Shown here one piece after another: positions 50,723-59,149 of a stretch of 64,000 bases of DNA. The translations under genes were made by a program, and so were the position numbers. The notes under the pieces were generated by a model that saw only the letters and a list, made by a program, of their open reading frames with translations, was not told where the DNA came from and did not search any database. Position 1 is the stretch's first letter. Each line of letters opens with the position of its first letter. The DNA comes from an uncultured Phycisphaerales bacterium (lineage in GTDB: Bacteria > Planctomycetota > Phycisphaerae > Tepidisphaerales > Tepidisphaeraceae): assembly GCA_903871935.1 (NCBI GenBank), contig CAIQIQ010000126.1, positions 62,001 through 126,000 of the forward strand, in the 5' to 3' direction.

Positions 50723-52417
50723 ATGTCCGCTGCAACGACTTTTGTGAACTCCCGCTCTCGGGTCCGCTGGATTCCCGCTTTGAGCTGGCTGCGTTCCTAC
50801 GAGTTCGGCTGGCTGCGGGGCGACCTTGTCGCCGGGGTTACGCTGGCGGCATATGCAGTGCCGGCCGGGCTGGGCGATGCCTCGCTGGCCAATCTGCCGC
50901 CTCAAGCCGGACTGTATGCATGCCTGTTCTCGGGGCTGGTGTTCTGGCTGTTCTGCAGCTCGCGGCACACGGCCATCACCGTGACCTCAGCCATTTCCCT
51001 GCTGATGGGGGCGTCCCTGGGCACGCTTGCGGGCGGCGACACAACGCGGTTCGGCGCCCTGGCAGCCGCCACGGCCCTTCTGGTTGCGGCCCTTGGGTTC
51101 CTGGCTTGGGTCGTCCGGGCCGGCGCGATCGTGGACTTCATCTCCGAAACGGTGATGATTGGATTCAAGACCGGCGTGGCGATGCACATCGCCGTGTCGC
51201 AACTGCCCAAGCTCTTCGGGTTCAAAGGGGGGCACGGCAACTTCTGGGAGCGATGCTGGGTGTTCCTGACGCATCTTCCCCAGACGCACCAGCTTTCGCT
51301 GCTCGTCGGCGCGGCAGCGTTGCTCGCTCTGATTGCAGGCAGAATCTATCTGAAGAACCGGCCTGTGGCGCTGTTCGTCGTCATTGCTGCCATTGTCGTA
51401 TCGAGTTTGACGCCCATGGGGGACCGTGGCGTGGCGCTGCTGGGTTCAGTACCGCAAGGGATGCCGCCGGTAGGTCTTCCTGCTGTGAGCTTTGGTGACT
51501 TGGACGAACTGCTGCTGCTGGCGATGGCTTGTTTTGTGCTCGCCGCAGTCGAGACGGCGGCCATCGGCCGGACGTTCGCCGCCAAGTATGGCTATCGCCT
51601 GGAGAGCAACCAGGAATTGCTTGCCATCGCCGGGGCGAACCTGGCGGCCGGTCTGGGCGGGGGTTACCCGGTCAGCGGCGGAATGTCGCAGTCACTGGTA
51701 AACGAGAGCGCTGGAGCGCGCACACCCATCTCCGGGCTCTTGGCCGCGGGCCTGATTCTGGTAGTGACGGTGTTCTTCTCTGGCCTGCTTCGGGCCCTGC
51801 CGCAGCCGGTGCTGGCGGCCATCGTGCTGATGGCCGTCGCCAGCCTGTTCAAGGTCCAGGCACTCAAACGGCTGTGGCATTTCAGCCGCTCAGAGTTTGC
51901 CATCGCATTCGTCGCCATCCTGGGCGTGCTGGGGTCGGGCATTCTGCGCGGTGTGCTCATCGGCGCGATCATATCGATGTTGCTGCTGCTGCGTCGCGCC
52001 TCCAGGCCACATGTGGCCGTGCTGGCCCGCGTGCCTGGCACGGATGCCTTCGGCGATATCGAAAGTAACCCTGAGAATGAGCCAACACCCGGCGTCTTTG
52101 TCTTCCGCGCGGATGTCTCGCTCTTGTACTTCAACTCCGAATATATTCACGATCAGTTTATCGATTGCCTGAACCGTCAGACCCCGCCTACCAGACTCGC
52201 GATCTGGTGTCTGGGAACCACGCCCCACGTAGACATGGCTGGCGCCGAGATGCTCGAGCGAACGCACAAGGAGCTTGGCGAACGTGGAATCACCTTGAAA
52301 CTGGCTGAAGCGCATGGCCAGGCACGCCAGTCGCTGCGCGCCGCAGGACTGGAGCAGCACTTCGGACCGATTGGCGCCAACACCACGATTGCCGGTTTGA
52401 TTAAGGCCTCATCATGA
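50723..52417 (+). CDS. SulP family anion transporter with STAS domain
   Basis: Protein of 564 residues. The N-terminal two thirds form the SLC26/SulP membrane part (LRGDLVAGVTLAAYAVPAGL, QAGLYACLFSGLVFWLFCSS, ISGLLAAGLILVVTVFFSGLL), about 11 hydrophobic segments. The last 110 residues are a STAS domain (VFRADVSLLYFNSEYIHD, HVDMAGAEMLERTHKEL). It takes up sulfate, bicarbonate or another anion with sodium or protons. AAGGGAA is close before ATG 50723. It lies 41 bases after the AI-2E gene and is followed by glgP, all in one direction. Confidence 0.95.
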   Translation: MSAATTFVNSRSRVRWIPALSWLRSYEFGWLRGDLVAGVTLAAYAVPAGLGDASLANLPPQAGLYACLFSGLVFWLFCSSRHTAITVTSAISLLMGASLGTLAGGDTTRFGALAAATALLVAALGFLAWVVRAGAIVDFISETVMIGFKTGVAMHIAVSQLPKLFGFKGGHGNFWERCWVFLTHLPQTHQLSLLVGAAALLALIAGRIYLKNRPVALFVVIAAIVVSSLTPMGDRGVALLGSVPQGMPPVGLPAVSFGDLDELLLLAMACFVLAAVETAAIGRTFAAKYGYRLESNQELLAIAGANLAAGLGGGYPVSGGMSQSLVNESAGARTPISGLLAAGLILVVTVFFSGLLRALPQPVLAAIVLMAVASLFKVQALKRLWHFSRSEFAIAFVAILGVLGSGILRGVLIGAIISMLLLLRRASRPHVAVLARVPGTDAFGDIESNPENEPTPGVFVFRADVSLLYFNSEYIHDQFIDCLNRQTPPTRLAIWCLGTTPHVDMAGAEMLERTHKELGERGITLKLAEAHGQARQSLRAAGLEQHFGPIGANTTIAGLIKASS

Positions 52418-52465
52418 AGCGGCCTGGTGACCAAAGAGATGCCCTCCGGGGCAAAGGACAAGAGC

Positions 52466-54928
52466 ATGGCAACGGCAGGTTCCATCGGCAGCCTCAACTG
52501 TGGACCAATCAAGTTTGCCGGTAACGGCAATGCGCTTTACGAGCGCCATCTGATCTTCGACCAGATCGTCCCGCCGGCCGATGCCACGGCTCGAGACCGT
52601 TTTGAAGCCGTTGCTCGGTCCGTCCGAGATCTGCTCTCTCAGCGCTGGATCGAGACTGAATCATGCTACCGGAAGAAGAACGCCAAACGGGTCTACTACC
52701 TCTCCATGGAGTTTCTCATCGGACGGGCGCTGGCCAATAACATCGCCAACATCCAGGCCGATGCTGCGTGGGCCGGATTCTGCAAGCGGCAGAGCTTGGA
52801 CCCGCTGGAGATCGTCGAACAGGAGCCGGATGCGGGATTGGGAAACGGCGGACTCGGCCGGCTGGCCGCCTGCTTCCTCGACTCGATGGCGACGCTGGGC
52901 ATCCCTGGCATGGGCTATGGCCTGCGCTACGAATACGGCATCTTCAGGCAGACGATCGAGAATGGCCGGCAGCACGAGCAGCCCGACCATTGGCTGAGCC
53001 GGCCCGACCCCTGGGAAGTCGCCCGGCCCAACGAAGCGGTGGAGATCAAATTGGGCTGCTCGTTCGAGGTCCGTGGCGGGGCTCTGCGCACCATTCCTGG
53101 CCGGCCATCAACGCTGATTGGCATCCCCTATGACCGGCCGGTTGTCGGGTATGGCGCAAAACACATCAACACGCTGCGCCTCTGGGCGGCCACCACGCAC
53201 AACAGCTTCGACTTCCGCCAGTTCGGCACGGGCGATTTCGTTGGGGCCCTGGCGGAGACGTTAACCGCTGAAACATTGACCCGTGTCCTCTACCCGGATG
53301 ACAGCACCGCCATGGGCAAGGGGCTGCGGTTCATCCAGGAGTACTTCCTTGTCGCCTGCTCGGTTGCAGACCTGGTGCGGCGCTTCTGCGCCGCCGGCAA
53401 TGACTGGGCTGCGTTGCCGGACAAGGTCGCCATCCAACTCAACGACACCCATCCGACACTTGCCGTGCCGGAACTCATGCGGCTGCTGCTGGATGAGGCG
53501 AAACTCCAATGGGATGTCGCATGGGACCTGACCTGCCGAACGCTGGCATACACGAATCACACGCTCCTGCCCGAGGCGTTGGAGAAATGGCCAATCGCCT
53601 GGTTCCAGATGCTTCTCCCTAGGCACCTTGAGATCATCTACGAGATCAACCGGCGTTTTCTCGACGACGTGCGGCACAGCCACCCGAGTGACGACGCCAT
53701 ACTCTCGCGCGTGAGTCTCATCGAAGACTCCACCCGGCAGGTCCGCATGGCGAATGTGGCCATCGTCGGTTCGCACAGCACCAATGGCGTCGCGGCTATC
53801 CACTCGGCGCTTCTCCAGTCGCAAGTTGTACCCGACATGGCCGCGCTGTTTCCCGAGCGGTTCAACAACAAGACCAACGGCGTGACGCAGCGTCGCTTCC
53901 TGCTGCTGGCTAACCCGGCGTTGGCGAAAGCGATCACTAGCGCCATCGGCACTGGCTGGATCACCGATCTGGAAGAACTCGCCAAACTGAACCCCCTGGT
54001 CGACGACCGCGCTTTCCGTGGCGACGTCAGGAAAGCCAAGCGGCAGGCAAAACTGCGCTTTGTCGATTGGCTCAAGCAGGCGACCGGGAAGATTGTCGAT
54101 CCCGATACGGTGTTCGACACCCAGATCAAGCGCATCCACGAATACAAGCGACAACTGCTCAATGCCCTGCACATCGTCGTGCTATACCAGCGGTTGCGTG
54201 AGAACCCCGGGCTCGATGTCCCGCCGCGCACATTCTTCTTCGCCGGCAAAGCGGCCCCCGCATACCACTTGGCCAAAGTCGTTATTCACTTCATCAACAG
54301 TCTTGGCGACGCGATCGATTCCGATCCCGCAGTAAAGGGCCGGCTCAAGGTGGTGTTTGTGCCCGACTATCGGGTCTCCGTGGCCGAACGGCTGATACCC
54401 GCCAGTGATGTGTCCGAGCAGATCTCCACCGCCGGCTATGAAGCCAGCGGCACCAGCAACATGAAGTTCATGATCAATGGCGCACTGACCATAGGCACTC
54501 GTGATGGAGCCACCATCGAGATGGCCGAGGCGGCAGGCGAAGAGAACTTCTTCCTTTTTGGGCTCAGCGCCGAGCAGGTGGCCGCGCAGCGCGACTGGTA
54601 CAACCCACAATGGCACTACGCCAACGAGCCGGAGACGCGCGCTGCCTTGGATCTGATCGCCAGCGGCCATTTCAGTCGCAACGAACCAGGCGCGTTTGGG
54701 CCCATCCTCGATGCGCTGCTGCACCATGGCGACAGGTACATGCATCTGGCTGATCTCAAGAGCTACAGCCAGGCCCACCAGCGCCTTGGCGAATTGTACA
54801 ACGACGCCGATGCCTGGACGCGGAAGGTCATTTTGAACATCGCCAGTTCCGGCCGATTCTCCAGTGATCGAACGATCGCCGACTACGCCCGCGATATCTG
54901 GAATGTGTCACCATGTCCGGTGGACTGA
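52466..54928 (+). CDS. glgP: Glycogen/starch/alpha-glucan phosphorylase
   Basis: Cytoplasmic PLP enzyme of 820 residues that releases glucose 1-phosphate from glycogen (GT35). RVYYLSMEFLIGRAL, EPDAGLGNGGLGRLAACFLDS, YGIFRQTIENG, and IQLNDTHPTLAVPELMR are the N-terminal motifs; the PLP site is in EASGTSNMKFMINGALTIGT with DGATIEM next. Length is normal for the family. GTG 52427 and ATG 52439 are also open, but AAAGGA stands 7 bases before ATG 52466. Together with ppk2 in the same cluster it links two storage polymers. Confidence 0.97.
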   Translation: MATAGSIGSLNCGPIKFAGNGNALYERHLIFDQIVPPADATARDRFEAVARSVRDLLSQRWIETESCYRKKNAKRVYYLSMEFLIGRALANNIANIQADAAWAGFCKRQSLDPLEIVEQEPDAGLGNGGLGRLAACFLDSMATLGIPGMGYGLRYEYGIFRQTIENGRQHEQPDHWLSRPDPWEVARPNEAVEIKLGCSFEVRGGALRTIPGRPSTLIGIPYDRPVVGYGAKHINTLRLWAATTHNSFDFRQFGTGDFVGALAETLTAETLTRVLYPDDSTAMGKGLRFIQEYFLVACSVADLVRRFCAAGNDWAALPDKVAIQLNDTHPTLAVPELMRLLLDEAKLQWDVAWDLTCRTLAYTNHTLLPEALEKWPIAWFQMLLPRHLEIIYEINRRFLDDVRHSHPSDDAILSRVSLIEDSTRQVRMANVAIVGSHSTNGVAAIHSALLQSQVVPDMAALFPERFNNKTNGVTQRRFLLLANPALAKAITSAIGTGWITDLEELAKLNPLVDDRAFRGDVRKAKRQAKLRFVDWLKQATGKIVDPDTVFDTQIKRIHEYKRQLLNALHIVVLYQRLRENPGLDVPPRTFFFAGKAAPAYHLAKVVIHFINSLGDAIDSDPAVKGRLKVVFVPDYRVSVAERLIPASDVSEQISTAGYEASGTSNMKFMINGALTIGTRDGATIEMAEAAGEENFFLFGLSAEQVAAQRDWYNPQWHYANEPETRAALDLIASGHFSRNEPGAFGPILDALLHHGDRYMHLADLKSYSQAHQRLGELYNDADAWTRKVILNIASSGRFSSDRTIADYARDIWNVSPCPVD

Positions 54929-55032
54929 TGGCCCTTTCTCATGGACTGTTCCAACACCCGTGCGAAGCGACAAGACCGGATTTGACGTCCTCGAGACCGG
55001 CCGCTTCGAAGCCGGAGAACGGAGAGAAGACC

Positions 55033-55719
55033 GTGGAGAGCGGACAGACTGAACCCAAGCCCACCGATTCGGTGCAATCTACCAAGCGCGTGCTGGATCC
55101 GCTCCAACGCGTGTCCGAGGTCCTGTTCGGGCTGATCATGGTGCTCACCTTCACCGGCTCGCTCAGCGTCGTTGAGGCGGGCCGCGAAGACATTCGCGTG
55201 ATGCTCATCGGCGCGCTGGGATGCAATCTGGTCTGGGGCATTATCGATGCGGTGTTGTATCTGATGGGTTGCCTTGCGGAAAAGAGCCGTGGGCTGCTCG
55301 CCTTCCGCGCTGTGCGCAAGTCCGCAGACCCGCACGCGGCGCAACAGCTCATTGCCGCCGCGCTTCCAGCAGTGGTTGCTTCCATCATGGAACCGTCGGA
55401 GCTTGAGACAATCCGCCAACGATTGATGTCATTGCCTGAACCACCAGAATACGCGGGCCTGGGAAAGCGCGATTTGCTGGGGGCTCTGGGCGTATTCCTT
55501 CTGGTCTTCCTGTCCACGTTCCCGGTGGTGATTCCGTTCATCATCATGCGCAGCGCCGGACTGGCCTTGCTCATTTCCAACGCGATTGCCATCGTGATGT
55601 TGTTCATCACCGGCTATGCCTACGGACGCATGGTTGGGCATCATCCGATGAAGGGGGGCATTGCGATGGTGCTCCTGGGCTTGGTGCTCGTGGCGCTCGC
55701 CAAGGTGTTGGGAGGATGA
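55033..55719 (+). CDS. VIT/CCC1-like membrane protein
   Basis: Inner-membrane protein of 228 residues with five hydrophobic segments. LDPLQRVSEVLFGLIMVLTFTGSLSV and GALGCNLVWGIIDAVLYLMG resemble the first two helices of the VIT1/CCC1 iron/manganese transporter family, and the last three helices follow a charged linker (residues about 80-145). Metal transport is a tentative reading. The frame is open to ATG 54913, inside glgP. I chose GTG 55033 because GGAGAG lies 6 bases before it; without it the N-terminus would be Ser/Pro-rich and unlike the family. Last gene of the reserve-polymer stretch. Confidence 0.72.
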   Translation: MESGQTEPKPTDSVQSTKRVLDPLQRVSEVLFGLIMVLTFTGSLSVVEAGREDIRVMLIGALGCNLVWGIIDAVLYLMGCLAEKSRGLLAFRAVRKSADPHAAQQLIAAALPAVVASIMEPSELETIRQRLMSLPEPPEYAGLGKRDLLGALGVFLLVFLSTFPVVIPFIIMRSAGLALLISNAIAIVMLFITGYAYGRMVGHHPMKGGIAMVLLGLVLVALAKVLGG

Positions 55720-55786
55720 CCATTAACGATCACCCTTCCGGACTTGCGTAACTGCCCGGCCAGAGAGTACTTTGCCAAACGGGCCC

Positions 55787-56893
55787 ATGGGAAACATCAA
55801 CGATTCATTAAGGCAGACTCTGCGGTTCGAACGGCCGGACACGATCTGCCAGTTCGAGTGGGGATACTGGCGCGAAACACTCCAGCGATGGCGAAACGAG
55901 GGAATGCCGGCGCGCGAACCGTGGGATGCCACCGGCATTACTTTCTACGACCGCGTGCCGGTCCAGACACGCATCTTTCCGACCTTCGAAACAGCGATCC
56001 TGTCACAAACAACCGAAACTCAGACCGTCCGCGGCGCCGATGGCGTGACTTCGGAGGTGCCCGCAAACGGCGCAACCCGCCTGCCCCGGTTCATCCGACA
56101 CCCCGTCGAGAACCTGCGTGATTTTGAGGCGCTCAAAGAACGTCTCGACCCACGCGATGCGCGGCGCTTCCCCGCCGATTGGCCGCAACAGGTCCGCAAA
56201 ACGCACCGCCGCAACCATGTACTGGTGATGGGCGGCACGGAGATCAGCTTCTTCGGCTGGGCTCGCGATCTGGTCGGTGTCGAAAACCTTCTGCTGGCAT
56301 TCTATGACCAGCCCGAGTTGATCCAAGCAATTAACCGCCATCAACTCTACTTCATCAAGGAGCTTTATTCCAAGATCCTGCGCGATGGCGTCCACTTCGA
56401 CTTCATCTTCTGCTGGGAAGATATGTCCTACAAGAACGGACCGCTGATCTCGCCGGCGCTGGTTCGCGAGTTCATGTTGCCTTACTACCGCGAACTGATC
56501 GGCTTTTTCCGCGAGATCAACGGCCGTCGGCATAAGTTCCTCCTTGATTCCGATGGCGATGTCCTGCAACTCATCCCTCTATTCCACGAGGTCGGCATCG
56601 ATGGCATCCTGCCCTTTGAGGTCGCCGCCGGCATGGACATCGTGAAAATCGCCGAGCGATTTCCCGACATGATCATCGCCGGCGGCATCGACAAGCGTGA
56701 GATTGCCAAAGGCCCGGCCGCCATCGATCGCGAACTGCAAGCCAAGTTGCCCCCACTGTTTCGCCGGGGAGGCTACCTGCCGTCGATGGATCACCACGTG
56801 CCTCCCGAGGTCGGCTATGCCGACTTCAGGCATTACATCGCACGCGTTCAGGAACTGTACGCAAAGTACGGGAGAGGATCGTACTATGCTTGA
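55787..56893 (+). CDS. UroD-fold protein with DSDGD motif
   Basis: Protein of 368 residues in the uroporphyrinogen decarboxylase superfamily. HKFLLDSDGDV sits where methyltransferase-type members have H-x-C, so the zinc cysteine is absent and an Asp cluster takes its place. The C-terminal PSMDHHVPPEVGYADF is also a typical planctomycete variant. It is therefore neither HemE nor a clear corrinoid methyltransferase. ATG 55787 is used rather than TTG 55772. First gene of an operon; the next gene overlaps it by 8 bases. Function unknown, probably tied to sugar breakdown by context. Confidence 0.78.
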   Translation: MGNINDSLRQTLRFERPDTICQFEWGYWRETLQRWRNEGMPAREPWDATGITFYDRVPVQTRIFPTFETAILSQTTETQTVRGADGVTSEVPANGATRLPRFIRHPVENLRDFEALKERLDPRDARRFPADWPQQVRKTHRRNHVLVMGGTEISFFGWARDLVGVENLLLAFYDQPELIQAINRHQLYFIKELYSKILRDGVHFDFIFCWEDMSYKNGPLISPALVREFMLPYYRELIGFFREINGRRHKFLLDSDGDVLQLIPLFHEVGIDGILPFEVAAGMDIVKIAERFPDMIIAGGIDKREIAKGPAAIDRELQAKLPPLFRRGGYLPSMDHHVPPEVGYADFRHYIARVQELYAKYGRGSYYA

Positions 56894-58046
56894 CCGCCGC
56901 GCCATGTCTATCCCCTCCGACCGCCTGCCCGAAGCGCTGGAGGAGCGAATCCACCAGAAGCAAGCCGTGCTCGAACAGCGCCAAAAGGCCTTCGGAGACC
57001 GCATCTACATTCACAGCTACATGGAGAACATCGGCTGGCCGGAACTCTTCGGCTATGACATGAACCGCGTATTCACCGATGCCGCCTTCGCCATGGAGAT
57101 GGAGCTGCGCCAGCGCATCTTCTGGGCCGACAACTCGCTGGACGACGCCGTGCCAGGCCTGTGGATGCAAGCGACGGTGGGAATGTACTATGACATAACA
57201 CTTTTCGGTGAAATCGTCACCCACACGCCAGAAGGTGTCCCACTGTTTGGCCGTCATCCGATCGCCGACACGCCGGACCTTTCGCTGATCCCACCGATCG
57301 ACTTCCACGCCAGCGGCATGCAACGTCAACTGCTGGCGTTGCACCAGAATATGCAGCAACTGAACCGCCATCGCTATGGCGGGAAGCTGACGATTGGCTT
57401 CCCGGGCTTTGGCCGCGGTCCGCTGGACGTATGCATCCAGATGCGCACCTATGAGAACTTCATCGAGGACACCGCCGAGCGCCCGGAGTTTGTGCACGCC
57501 CTGCTCGACCGCATCGCCAGCGAACGCGTGGCCTACAACGTGTGGCGACGCAAATACCTCGGCGAAGCGCCTCCCAAAGACCCCACTTGCGGCATCGATG
57601 ATGACTGGGTTTACTGCCCGTTCATCTCGCCCGGTATCTTCCGGCAGTTTGTCCTCCCGGTGTATCGCCGCATCGCGCGCGATGAGGGCCCGCTGGTCCA
57701 CTTCCACACCTGCGGCTCGATCGTGCCGATCGTCCATGACCTTCTGGATGCATTCCCCAGTCTCAAGACCCTCGACGTCGGCGGCTGGAACGATTTCGAA
57801 CAGCTCGACCAGATGGTCGATCCCGAGGTGGCATTCTCGCTGGCGTTCAAGAACACCTTCGTCCTGGCCGGTACCCCTCAGCAGCACCGCGACGTCCTGC
57901 GCCGCATAGCACACGTGAGCCGGCGTCGCAAGGTCACCATCTGTGCCCAAGCCATGGTCCGCCTGCACGATACCTACGATGAGGACCTGGCTCGCATGAA
58001 CGCCTTCATCGCTCTCGCACGCCAGACCTTCGCGGAGGAGGCATAG
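56886..58046 (+). CDS. UroD-fold protein with HTC zinc motif
   Basis: Protein of 386 residues in the UroD/MtaA superfamily. HFHTCGS places His274 and Cys276 as a probable zinc site, the same signature as the MtaA/MtbA methyl-cobamide:CoM methyltransferases, which suggests thiol or methyl-group chemistry. It overlaps the previous gene by 8 bases and starts at ATG 56886 behind GAGAGG. It is followed after 7 bases by a third UroD-fold gene. No corrinoid-binding protein is nearby. Superfamily is clear, substrate unknown. Confidence 0.8.
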   Translation: MLDRRAMSIPSDRLPEALEERIHQKQAVLEQRQKAFGDRIYIHSYMENIGWPELFGYDMNRVFTDAAFAMEMELRQRIFWADNSLDDAVPGLWMQATVGMYYDITLFGEIVTHTPEGVPLFGRHPIADTPDLSLIPPIDFHASGMQRQLLALHQNMQQLNRHRYGGKLTIGFPGFGRGPLDVCIQMRTYENFIEDTAERPEFVHALLDRIASERVAYNVWRRKYLGEAPPKDPTCGIDDDWVYCPFISPGIFRQFVLPVYRRIARDEGPLVHFHTCGSIVPIVHDLLDAFPSLKTLDVGGWNDFEQLDQMVDPEVAFSLAFKNTFVLAGTPQQHRDVLRRIAHVSRRRKVTICAQAMVRLHDTYDEDLARMNAFIALARQTFAEEA

Positions 58047-58053
58047 GAAGAAC

Positions 58054-59100
58054 ATGGACCTCTCGCTCAAGCCCGATCTGTCGCAGGCGCAACGCGCCTG
58101 GGCTGCATTCTGGCGCGGAGAGCTTCGCCGGCCGATCCTCCAGATCATCGTGCCCAGCCCCAACCACAAGGGGATCCGCCATCCGTATCCCATGCGACCC
58201 GATCGTGATCCGGTCGCCCAGGCCCGGCAGGCGCTGGCCTGCGCCCGTGATTATGAATACCTGGGCGATGCGATCCCCAGCGTGATGATGGAGTTCGCCC
58301 CCGAGCAGTTCGCAACCTTCCTGGGCGCCAAGCTCCACTTCGATCCCGTCCACCCGGGCACCGGATGGGTGCTGCCCTTCGTCGATGATTGGGACGATGT
58401 GGACATCACCCTGCAGCGTGGTTCGGAGGGTTGGTGTAAAACGCTTGAGTTCATTCGTGCGTTCCGCAGGATTTGCGACGGCCACATGCTCGTCAACGCA
58501 CCCGTGCTCAGCGCCGGCCTGGACTGCCTGGCCGCCATCCGTGATCCCGAGAAACTGCTCGTTGACCTGCTGGACTGCCCGCAGAAGGTTGACCATGCAT
58601 TGGCCGGCGTGCGATGCGCCTACCACCAGATCGTCGAGCAGTTCGCCGTCGAACTCGCCTGGGACCAGCGTGGAAGCTGCAACTGGAACAACATGTACCA
58701 TCCGCGCCGGATCAACACGATCCAGTGCGACTTCTCGTGCATGATCTCAGCCGACATGTTCCGAGAGTTCCAAGTGCCCTGCCTGATCGAGGAAGCCGGC
58801 CATTACGACGCCGTGGCCTATCACCTGGATGGGCCGCAGGCCGCCCACCACCTGCCGGCGCTCTGTCAGATCGAGAAGCTCGACATCATCCAGTACGTGC
58901 CAGTCTCCAGCGAATTGCCCGAGCACATAGAATGCGTCTACGAGCAGTCGCTGTCTCTGGGCAAGGGAATCATCCGCAGCGTCAGCCTGCAGCAGGCGAT
59001 GGATATCTGGCATCGCTGGCCGGACCGTAAACTGATCTTCTCCATGTGGCTGCCAACGCGGAAAGAGGCCCAAGCGGTCCTCGACGCGTTCGGCCAATGA
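58054..59100 (+). CDS. UroD-fold protein with YHLDGP motif
   Basis: Protein of 348 residues, third consecutive UroD-like gene. YHLDGPQAAHHL replaces the H-x-C site of methyltransferase members; a Cys-rich patch lies before it (CDFSCMISADM). It is shorter than its neighbours and the N-terminus (ERAWAAFWRGELRRPILQI-like) resembles planctomycete UroD-like sets. GGAAGAAC precedes the ATG. Each of the three genes has a distinct active-site signature, so they are unlikely to be redundant. Confidence 0.75.
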   Translation: MDLSLKPDLSQAQRAWAAFWRGELRRPILQIIVPSPNHKGIRHPYPMRPDRDPVAQARQALACARDYEYLGDAIPSVMMEFAPEQFATFLGAKLHFDPVHPGTGWVLPFVDDWDDVDITLQRGSEGWCKTLEFIRAFRRICDGHMLVNAPVLSAGLDCLAAIRDPEKLLVDLLDCPQKVDHALAGVRCAYHQIVEQFAVELAWDQRGSCNWNNMYHPRRINTIQCDFSCMISADMFREFQVPCLIEEAGHYDAVAYHLDGPQAAHHLPALCQIEKLDIIQYVPVSSELPEHIECVYEQSLSLGKGIIRSVSLQQAMDIWHRWPDRKLIFSMWLPTRKEAQAVLDAFGQ

Positions 59101-59149
59101 GCAGCAAAACACAGGACGTTGTTCTGATACGAGGCGAGGAGCAGCAGTG

